A stretch of DNA of 64,000 nt from Candidatus Kapaibacterium sp. (GTDB taxonomy: Bacteria > Bacteroidota > Ignavibacteria > Kapaibacteriales > UBA4661). Below are positions 1-7,279 of the stretch, in pieces. The DNA lies in assembly GCA_025455065.1 (NCBI GenBank), contig JALONG010000005.1:55110-119109 (forward strand), written 5' to 3'. The notes below the pieces were generated by a model. It was not told the DNA's origin. It did no database searches and worked only from the letters and a program-made list of their open reading frames with translations. A program made the translations under genes and the position numbers. The number at the start of each line of letters is the position of its first letter. The stretch's first letter is position 1.

Positions 1-2
1 TC

Positions 3-2057
3 TGGATTGCCACGCAAACGGGCGGTATTAACCGTTTGAATCGTAAAAATGATTCATGGACATATTTTCGCGCAAATATTCTTGGCACAGACACCGCATG
101 GGCGCTGCGTTTCGACCACAAAGGGCAGCTTTGGTTGGGAACAGTTGGCGGCGGACTTTGGCAGTGGAATAGCACGAAACAATCATTTGTACGCTTTGCA
201 GCAATTCCCGCTCAAGTAAGTATTCAACTCCTTTACGAAGACCGCTTTGGAACGCTTTGGGCAACAGGCGACAACGCACCATTGTACGCCATTTCTCCCG
301 ATCGCACCCGCATTCAAGCGCATACTATCATGCTTTCTAACGCTTCCAAAGCCTCCGGCAAACGCATCCTGTCTATGGTGGAAACCGCACAGGGACAGCT
401 TTTGCTGGGTTTGCCGACAGGTATTGCAGCATTTGACCGAGCGCAAGGGCAAGCCCACAGCCTACTTGGGCGCTATGCTGTTCGCACGATGCTCCAAGAC
501 GCACAAGGCGACTTTTGGCTTGGTACTCGTGGTCAAGGTTTACTGCATTACCGCATAAAATCAGGGATTCTCACCAAGATAGATACATCGGCACTTTTTG
601 CAATCACCGAGCGCGAAGGTTTGCCGAGTAATCTCGTTAGCGCTATACTGCAAGACAGCGCACAGCACTTGTGGGTTAGCACCAAACAAGGTTTGGCAGA
701 GATTGATATCGCAACGCGCAAGGTAGTTCGCACCTTTGGTATGGATGACGGCTTGCAAGGGCGCGAGTTTCATCATGGTTCGGCGTTTCAAAGCCCACGC
801 GGCGAGATGTTTTTTGGCGGCACAAACGGCTTCAATGCCTTCTTTCCAAGCAATGTGCGCATCAATGCTCATGCACCGCATATTGAAATCACATCGGTAA
901 AAAAATTCGGACGCGATGAAATGCTGACCGATTCCGGTGTAGCAGCAAGCCGCACTATTCACCTTCGGTATGACGAAAGTACTGTGTCGTTTTCCTTCGT
1001 GGCACTTGATTTCCACACGCCCGAAGCAAACGTGTATGCGTACCGCATGGAAGGTTTGGATAAAGGCTGGATACAGTGCGGTACTAGACGCGAAGCTACC
1101 TACACCAGTTTAGATGCGGGAGAATACGTGTTCACTGTTCGCGCAGCCAATAACGACGGCGTTTGGAACGACGTAGGAACATCGTTTCGTGTGATTGTAA
1201 CACCTCCAATCTGGCGCACATGGTGGTTTATCGGGCTTTCGGTTGCAAGTGTTGTTTGTATCGGCTTTGTGTTGTATCGTATGCGGATTCGCAGCATTGA
1301 GGTTCGCAACGCATGGCTGGAGCGGCAAGTGGAAGACCGCACCGCCGAAATCAAAGAAAAAAATAAGGAATTGCAACAATCGCTGGATGAAATCAATATC
1401 TTGAGTTCCGTCTTGGAAGGTGAACGGAATAAATCGGAGGACCTTTTGCTCAACATCCTGCCGTCCTCCATTGCAGAGCGCTTAAAATGGGGCGAAACGA
1501 CGATTGTAGATACCTTCGATAGCGCAACAGTGCTGTTTACCGATATGGTCGGCTTTACCAAAATTGCTTCGCGTGTGTCGGCGGAAGAATTGATTGTGAT
1601 GCTGAACAGAATGTTTTCCGAGTTTGACAAACTCGCCGAAAAGCATGGCGTGGAGAAAATCAAAACCATTGGCGATGCGTATATGGCGGTTGCCGGAGTA
1701 CCGATTCCGAATGATTATCACGCAGAGGCAGTTGCAGATATGGCGCTGGACATTATGCAGGCTATTCGGAATTTAGCGGAGCAGGAAAATTTGCCGATTC
1801 AAATTCGCGCCGGTATTCACACAGGGTATTTAACGGCGGGAGTGATTGGTGAGAAAAAATTTGCTTACGACCTTTGGGGAGACACGGTAAACACGGCAAG
1901 CCGTATGGAATCAAGCGGTGAGGCTGGAAGAGTGCAATGTTCCGAAGCCACTTACAATGCGCTCAAAGACCTGTTCGATTTTGAAGAGCGCGGCACGATT
2001 GAGGTGAAAGGCAAAGGAGCAATGAAGACGTATTTTGTGTTGGGTAGGAAGAAGTAA
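3..2057 (+). CDS. Beta-propeller sensor with class III adenylate cyclase domain (5' end missing)
   Basis: The reading frame is already open at base 3, and the first residues (WIATQTGGINRL) are a Reg_prop blade, so the gene begins upstream of the window. In order it shows several Reg_prop blades (LWLGT, FWLGT, LWVST motifs), a Y_Y_Y domain (about 900-1200), one membrane helix (about 1220-1275), a coiled coil, the linker LLLNILP, and a class III nucleotide cyclase domain. The metal-binding Asp of FTDMVGFT (1542-1544), Asp of IGDAY (1674-1676) and the NTASR motif are present. The base-selecting positions are Lys (1662-1664) and Asp (1869-1871), the adenylate-type pair, so cAMP is the expected product. 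By family the propeller is periplasmic and the cyclase cytoplasmic. The ligand is unknown. Reg_prop proteins more often carry histidine kinases or GGDEF outputs. Confidence 0.9.
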   Translation, partial: WIATQTGGINRLNRKNDSWTYFRANILGTDTAWALRFDHKGQLWLGTVGGGLWQWNSTKQSFVRFAAIPAQVSIQLLYEDRFGTLWATGDNAPLYAISPDRTRIQAHTIMLSNASKASGKRILSMVETAQGQLLLGLPTGIAAFDRAQGQAHSLLGRYAVRTMLQDAQGDFWLGTRGQGLLHYRIKSGILTKIDTSALFAITEREGLPSNLVSAILQDSAQHLWVSTKQGLAEIDIATRKVVRTFGMDDGLQGREFHHGSAFQSPRGEMFFGGTNGFNAFFPSNVRINAHAPHIEITSVKKFGRDEMLTDSGVAASRTIHLRYDESTVSFSFVALDFHTPEANVYAYRMEGLDKGWIQCGTRREATYTSLDAGEYVFTVRAANNDGVWNDVGTSFRVIVTPPIWRTWWFIGLSVASVVCIGFVLYRMRIRSIEVRNAWLERQVEDRTAEIKEKNKELQQSLDEINILSSVLEGERNKSEDLLLNILPSSIAERLKWGETTIVDTFDSATVLFTDMVGFTKIASRVSAEELIVMLNRMFSEFDKLAEKHGVEKIKTIGDAYMAVAGVPIPNDYHAEAVADMALDIMQAIRNLAEQENLPIQIRAGIHTGYLTAGVIGEKKFAYDLWGDTVNTASRMESSGEAGRVQCSEATYNALKDLFDFEERGTIEVKGKGAMKTYFVLGRKK

Positions 2058-2072
2058 TGCCACTTACCGTAA

Positions 2073-2104
2073 CCCGTGCTACGCCGAAGAAGGCGTAGCA
2101 CGGG
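2073..2104. repeat. Perfect palindrome, copy 1 of a dispersed family
   Basis: A 13-bp perfect stem (2073-2085 with 2092-2104) encloses the loop GAAGAA. It lies in the 72-bp gap between the convergent cyclase and nuoL genes and could terminate both transcripts. A related hairpin with the same CTACGCC/GGCGTAG core, in the opposite orientation, is at 40511-40550. Confidence 0.7.
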
Positions 2105-2129
2105 GTGAGAATCTCAACAGTTATTACCT

Positions 2130-4121
2130 TTAGGAAAACATTAACCATGCCATAACAGCAATAATGCCAATAACGAGAACCAAGGCATAATTCTGTGCAA
2201 TGCCCGATTGTGTCCGGCGAAACACCTCTGCAAGTGCCGTTACTACTGAGCCGGAGCGGTTTACAACGTTGTCAATACCGTAGGTTTCAGCGCCTTTCCA
2301 GACAACCGTTTCAGCGATTTTGTGCATGGGGTTCACAATCAAACCATAGTAGATTTCATCAATAAAATATTTTTTCCAGAGCAGGTTGTAAAGCGCACCC
2401 ATGCTTGTTGCAAGCGAGTTTGGCGTTTCGGAAGATTTGCTGTACCACGCTCTTGCAAGCAGGATACCAATAATCGCAATCACCAGCGAAGCCAGCATCA
2501 GCACATATTCGATAGCGTGAATCTCATGCGCTTCGCCATGCCCCAAGACTTTGTGCGCCGGAGCGAGAACAGGCGCAAGCCAATGTTCAATCCAATTTCC
2601 AATGTGCAAAGGTGCACCCAAAGCGTGTGGAATGCCCAGAAAACCGCCTACAACTGACAGAACTGCCAGCACGATAAGCGGAATCGTCATCGTCGCAGGG
2701 GATTCGTGCGGGTGAACGTGCTTGTGGTCAAAACGCTCCGTACCATTAAAGGTGAGGCTCACAAGGCGGAACATATAAAACGCTGTGCAAAATGCGGCAA
2801 TTACCAGCAAGCCCCACATTACGGGAGAGCCATGCGAAAAGACATTCCACAAAATTTCATCTTTCGAGAAAAAGCCTGCGAAGGGAAAAATTCCGGCAAT
2901 AGCAATCGAAGCAATAAGGAACGTGCGGTATGTTACAGGCATATAGTTCGACAGACCGCCCATTTTCTGAATGTCCTGCTCTTCGTGCATACCGTGAATA
3001 ACCGAGCCGGAACCAAGGAACAAACAGGCTTTGAAGAAGGCGTGTGTCATCACATGAAACACCGCCGCCGTGTAAGCCCCAACGCCAAGCGCTGCAAACA
3101 TAAACCCAAGTTGGCTGACGGTCGAATATGCCAATACTTTTTTGATATCGTTCTGCACCAAGCCCATTGTCGCAGCTAAAAGCGCCGTAATGACACCAAC
3201 AACAGCCACAACATTCATCGCATCATGCGACAACGCAAAGATAGGCGCAGTGCGGGCTACAAGGAAGATGCCCGATGTAACCATCGTTGCAGCGTGAATC
3301 AGCGCAGAAACAGGCGTTGGACCTGCCATAGCGTCCGGCAACCAAACAAAAAGCGGCGCTTGAGCGGATTTACCCGTACAGCCCAAAAACAGCAGCAGTG
3401 CTGCGGCAGTTATCAATCCTTCGCTATAAGCAGAGCCATTGGGAAACACTCCTTTTGCTTGCGAGGCGATAGCTGCCGTGTTTACGTCGTCGTAGCGAAG
3501 TGAACCAAACAACACGTAGAGAATAAACATTGCAAGCAGCATCCCGAAATCACCGATACGATTGACGATAAAGGCTTTTTTTGCTGCATCGCCTGTCCAG
3601 GCGATGTTTGTTCCGGCAAATTCGCGATCGTACCAAAAACCGATAAGCAGGAATGAAGCCAATCCTACGCCTTCCCAGCCTAAAAATGTTACCACGTAAT
3701 TGTCTGCCAACACGAGATTCAGCATCATAAAAATAAAGAGGTTCAAATACGTGAAAAACCGTATAAAGCCCTCGTCATGCGACATATAGCCAATCGAATA
3801 GACGTGAATCAGAAAACCGATTCCCGTAATAATCAACGTAAACAAAAGTGAGAGTTGGTCAAGTTTGTAGGCGAGGTCAATCGAAAAATCTCCAGCCTGA
3901 ATCCACGTGAAAAGTTTGTAGGTAGCGGGTTGCAATGCGCCTGACGACATCTGCACAAAAAGCAGACAGGCAAACACAAACGGCAGCCCAACCATCGCGC
4001 TGGCAAATGTTCCGGCAAGTGTTTTGCCTTTCTCGAAGTAGTTCAATTTTGCGCCAAAAAGCCCTAACAAAACAAAGCCGACAAGCGGCAATGCGGGAAT
4101 CAGGTACACGAGTGTATTCAT
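2130..4121 (-). CDS. nuoL: NADH-quinone oxidoreductase subunit L
   Basis: This is the large antiporter-like membrane subunit of complex I, which helps couple quinone reduction to proton pumping. At 663 residues it has the usual NuoL length. It shows many hydrophobic helices, the core segment GPTPVSALIHAATMV, and a C-terminal hydrophobic extension consistent with the lateral helix. The ATG at 4119-4121 fits the family N-terminus (LIPALPLVGF). The neighbouring nuo genes normally beside it (nuoK, nuoM, nuoN) are not here. It is followed by a convergent gene and preceded by a Uma2 gene, so it sits outside a nuo operon. nuoA and nuoB lie about 21 kb away in this window, so complex I genes are scattered in this genome. 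Confidence 0.95.
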   Translation of the reverse strand: MNTLVYLIPALPLVGFVLLGLFGAKLNYFEKGKTLAGTFASAMVGLPFVFACLLFVQMSSGALQPATYKLFTWIQAGDFSIDLAYKLDQLSLLFTLIITGIGFLIHVYSIGYMSHDEGFIRFFTYLNLFIFMMLNLVLADNYVVTFLGWEGVGLASFLLIGFWYDREFAGTNIAWTGDAAKKAFIVNRIGDFGMLLAMFILYVLFGSLRYDDVNTAAIASQAKGVFPNGSAYSEGLITAAALLLFLGCTGKSAQAPLFVWLPDAMAGPTPVSALIHAATMVTSGIFLVARTAPIFALSHDAMNVVAVVGVITALLAATMGLVQNDIKKVLAYSTVSQLGFMFAALGVGAYTAAVFHVMTHAFFKACLFLGSGSVIHGMHEEQDIQKMGGLSNYMPVTYRTFLIASIAIAGIFPFAGFFSKDEILWNVFSHGSPVMWGLLVIAAFCTAFYMFRLVSLTFNGTERFDHKHVHPHESPATMTIPLIVLAVLSVVGGFLGIPHALGAPLHIGNWIEHWLAPVLAPAHKVLGHGEAHEIHAIEYVLMLASLVIAIIGILLARAWYSKSSETPNSLATSMGALYNLLWKKYFIDEIYYGLIVNPMHKIAETVVWKGAETYGIDNVVNRSGSVVTALAEVFRRTQSGIAQNYALVLVIGIIAVMAWLMFS

Positions 4122-4154
4122 GCGGGTTGTGGGAGATTGATGATTGTGAGAATA

Positions 4155-4778
4155 TTATTCAAAAATTGTGGCAATATCTAGAGAAAAGCCTTCCAACACT
4201 GCGGAGCGCACCACACCTGATCTACGAGCTTGATTCAGCACAACAAAACCATCAGCAGTGTTTTGCAAAACCTCGACGCGGCGCTCATTCGGATAGACTA
4301 GCCAGTATTCACGCACACCTTCTTGCTCATAAACGGCTTTTTTGCCAGAGAGATCATAGTAGCCTGTGCTTGGTGAAAGCACTTCAACAACAAGGTCTGG
4401 TGCACCTATGACGCGGTTTTGGGTAAGGAAATGCAGATGTTCATTGCGAATAACAATAACATCGGGTTCATAGTAATCTGTATCGCTAAAATGAACATCA
4501 ACAGGTGCGATAATCACCTTACCAAGAGGATTTGTACGCAAATATGTCTTGATTGCAGAACCAATATTGAGTACAATGTCCTGATGAAAAATACTTGGCG
4601 CAGGCATTTCGACACCTTTTCCGTTAATAAATTGAAAAAACGGCGGACCTTCAGGCATAGCCAGGTATTCCGCAACCGTCTTCGGATGCTGATGAATGCT
4701 TGGTTCTGCTAAAGATTCAACGGCAACATCATCGTCTGCGAATGCCGTTTCAGCCTCGTATTTGTCAAATGCAGCCAT
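4155..4778 (-). CDS. Uma2-family (DUF820) nuclease-like protein
   Basis: The 207-residue protein matches the Uma2 fold, a PD-(D/E)xK endonuclease-like family whose biological role is unknown. Visible motifs are the opening YLAMPEG, then EPDVIVI (active-site Asp), VVEVLSPST (active-site Glu) and GKKAVYE (Lys), then the REYWLV strand. All three candidate catalytic residues are present. The stop lies 33 bp upstream of the nuoL start, so the two may be cotranscribed, but no functional link is evident. A second Uma2 gene is at 38705-39316. These families are often multicopy and mobile. Confidence 0.88.
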   Translation of the reverse strand: MAAFDKYEAETAFADDDVAVESLAEPSIHQHPKTVAEYLAMPEGPPFFQFINGKGVEMPAPSIFHQDIVLNIGSAIKTYLRTNPLGKVIIAPVDVHFSDTDYYEPDVIVIRNEHLHFLTQNRVIGAPDLVVEVLSPSTGYYDLSGKKAVYEQEGVREYWLVYPNERRVEVLQNTADGFVVLNQARRSGVVRSAVLEGFSLDIATIFE

Positions 4779-4840
4779 ACTGTTTCAAGAAACTGGTATC
4801 GTCAAAAAACTTTGCCTTTATCTTTTCGCCCTTTGCCTTC

Positions 4841-5746
4841 TTACGGCGTATAAGCAGGTTCTTGTTCCAAATCCTCCACAGGCAAACGGAGGCTTTGGAA
4901 CTTGATTTGCTTGTTTTCATCTACGACCATCATCACATTACGCTCAACTTTCATCCAGTCGGAGCGGCGCGTTGTGAAAGGCTCGGAAGCAATAATCACC
5001 GATTCGGGGCGGCTTCCGCCCGAACCGTCCATGCGACATTCTCCGCCTTCGCAGTGGTATTTGCTGCCGTACATATAATACAGCGTAGAAGGCTGTACAA
5101 GCGGGTTTGTGGTGTAGCGCGTCGCCACGATTGCTTTGCCGTTAGTTACGCAAAAATTCAAGTAGGAATGTTTGTTCAAGCCACATTCCATGTAGAGTTC
5201 GCAGTAATCATCCAGCATTTTGTGCATTGCATAGACCAATTCGTCTGTGGAAACATCACCAAACGGGTCGTCAATGTGATTCAAGAACAAACCAAACATA
5301 TGCTCGGAGTCCGTCGAACCCAAGATTGCTTCGTATGCCACATCATTCAAGCGGCGCAAAAGCGGACGGCGAATTTTGTTGAACTCGCCCACCATGCCAT
5401 TGTGCATAAACACGAGTTTTCCGCATTGAAAGGGGTGCGAATTAACTTCTTCTACTGACGAACCGGGCGACGCTGCGCGGACGTGCGCAATGAAAAGCGG
5501 TGAATGAATTTTCTTTGTAAGATTTTTCAAATTCATATCGCTCCACGCAGGTTTGATACTACGGAATACACACGGGTCTTCGTCGAGTTCGGGTTGATAC
5601 CACGCCACGCCGAAACCGTCGCCATTAACCGCAACGGACATTTCTTCCGCCTGCATACTTTGTGCAACAATAAGGGAAAACCTGGGCTTGTACAATAAAT
5701 CCTCTGCGAGTACCGGTGGACCTGAATACGCTAAAAATCTACACAT
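4841..5746 (-). CDS. Class II glutamine amidotransferase (YafJ/EgtC type)
   Basis: The 301-residue protein starts MCRFLAY, placing the Ntn-hydrolase nucleophile Cys at position 2, exposed once Met is removed. The segments NGDGFGVAWY, HVRAA and HNG are those expected for binding glutamine in a type 2 GATase domain, and STDSEHMF is typical of the YafJ branch. The domain hydrolyses glutamine to ammonia; no acceptor-binding domain is fused, so the acceptor is unknown. It is longer at the C-terminus than the minimal YafJ fold (about 250 residues). The start ATG at 5744-5746 is fixed by the required Met-Cys. It lies between ribD and the Uma2 gene on the same strand. Confidence 0.9.
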   Translation of the reverse strand: MCRFLAYSGPPVLAEDLLYKPRFSLIVAQSMQAEEMSVAVNGDGFGVAWYQPELDEDPCVFRSIKPAWSDMNLKNLTKKIHSPLFIAHVRAASPGSSVEEVNSHPFQCGKLVFMHNGMVGEFNKIRRPLLRRLNDVAYEAILGSTDSEHMFGLFLNHIDDPFGDVSTDELVYAMHKMLDDYCELYMECGLNKHSYLNFCVTNGKAIVATRYTTNPLVQPSTLYYMYGSKYHCEGGECRMDGSGGSRPESVIIASEPFTTRRSDWMKVERNVMMVVDENKQIKFQSLRLPVEDLEQEPAYTP

Positions 5747-5874
5747 AACACAAAATTAAAAAGTGGTGGAACGATGTCTCATGCAGTCATGAATGACGTA
5801 GAGTAAATGTATGAAAAACAAACGATAAAGTCTCCAAATTATTGCCTGAAAAGCCTGTTTTTACCGCTTGCTCC

Positions 5875-6975
5875 TTAGGCAGTAGGAGGGCGGCGAACAG
5901 CGACGGAGTGCATATCCACACCGCACGGATTCAGGCTTTTGAACATGAATTTTTTTGCGATTTGCAGCGATGGAGTTGAAAGAGAAGAAAACGAGTGTAA
6001 GCCGCTTCCCACCAAGATTGGTGCGGTGAAAATATGCAATTCGTCTATCAAATTTTCTTGGGCGAAGGACGAAAATACCCGCGAACCACCTTCGACCAAA
6101 ATCGAAGCCACATTTTTCGAGGCAAGCTGCTCCAAAATTGCCCGTAAACTGAGATAATCTCCCGTGCCGGAACCTGCCGGAAACACATTCACACCGCTAA
6201 TTTTGAGCGCCGTTGCTTTTTGTTTTGCCATTGCTGCCGGAGTGCAGAAAACAAACGTGTTGTGGCGGTCTTCTTCGGAAAAAACTTTGGATTTAAGCGA
6301 CATTGCAAGCTCCGAATCCAAAATAACCCGTTTCGGATTGCGCCCTTCCACAAGTCTTACCGTTAATTCGGGGTCATCTTTCGCCACCGTAACCGCTCCA
6401 ACCAGCACTGCATCTACTTCCGCACGGAGAGCATGAGTAACTTTGCGGCTTTCCTCGCCGGTAATCCACTTCGATTGCCCATAGACCGTTGCAATGCACC
6501 CGTCCATTGACTGGGCGATTTTGGCAATGATATAGGGTTGTCCGGTGGTGATGTACTTTGTAAAAAAGCGATTTATCCACTGTGCATCTTCTTCCAGAAC
6601 GCCCGTCGTTACTTCGATTCCGGCTTCACGGAGTTGGGCAATGCCTTGTCCTGAAACTTCCGGATTGGGGTCATTCATACCGATAACGACGCGCTGAAAT
6701 TTTTTCTCAATAAGCAAATTCGTACATGGCGGGGTTTTTCCGAAGTGGTTGCATGGTTCGAGATTGACATACAAAGTCGCTCCTTCGACGGCACGGGTGC
6801 TATTGCGAATCGCTTCCACTTCGGCGTGCGGTCCGCCAAATTCATGGTGCCAACCTTCGCCGATAATTTCGCCGTTGTGGACAATCACCGCTCCCACACG
6901 CGGATTGGGACTAACTTTTCCCGTACCGTTCATGGCAAGGTCGAGTGCGCGGCGCATCGCTTGTTCATCGGTCAT
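5875..6975 (-). CDS. ribD: Bifunctional riboflavin biosynthesis deaminase/reductase RibD
   Basis: RibD catalyses two successive steps of riboflavin synthesis: deamination of the pyrimidine formed from GTP, then reduction of the ribosyl side chain with NADPH. The N-terminal deaminase domain (about 1-145) carries the zinc site HAEVEA and the EPCNHFGKTPPC pair. The reductase domain (about 150-366) starts at PYIIAKIAQSMDG and contains VLVGAVTVAKDDPELTVR and ILVEGGSRV. At 366 residues it is full length. No other rib gene is near and no FMN riboswitch is obvious upstream. It is divergent from polA. Confidence 0.96.
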   Translation of the reverse strand: MTDEQAMRRALDLAMNGTGKVSPNPRVGAVIVHNGEIIGEGWHHEFGGPHAEVEAIRNSTRAVEGATLYVNLEPCNHFGKTPPCTNLLIEKKFQRVVIGMNDPNPEVSGQGIAQLREAGIEVTTGVLEEDAQWINRFFTKYITTGQPYIIAKIAQSMDGCIATVYGQSKWITGEESRKVTHALRAEVDAVLVGAVTVAKDDPELTVRLVEGRNPKRVILDSELAMSLKSKVFSEEDRHNTFVFCTPAAMAKQKATALKISGVNVFPAGSGTGDYLSLRAILEQLASKNVASILVEGGSRVFSSFAQENLIDELHIFTAPILVGSGLHSFSSLSTPSLQIAKKFMFKSLNPCGVDMHSVAVRRPPTA

Positions 6976-7279
6976 AATGCTTGGCTCCAGCTAAGAACGT
7001 AGAAGTGTTTTGCTTAGAAAATATGTGGTTTTGCTGCCGTTAAATTTGGCATACAACAGAATCAGAAATTACAAACTACGTCGGTTTTTTCCCACAAAAA
7101 AGTTCAATGTCTGTGAATAGGTGTGGTTTCATCTGAACTTGATGGTGGTATTTTTTGCGCAATCTTCTCTTTTTGCAATTTGTGTATTCGTCCCCTTCGT
7201 CGTATTTTGCTGATAATTCCGCTCAAAGCGTGTTTTGAAGCGCTTTTCGGCTTTTTTTTGGTGTTCTTTTTCCGATGTT
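6976..7279. promoter_or_regulatory. Divergent intergenic region, ribD and polA
   Basis: These 304 bases separate the divergent ribD and polA genes and must hold both promoters. The stretch is AT-rich with T-runs, and I see no convincing RNA structure or ORF. Neither start codon has a clear Shine-Dalgarno sequence. Confidence 0.4.
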
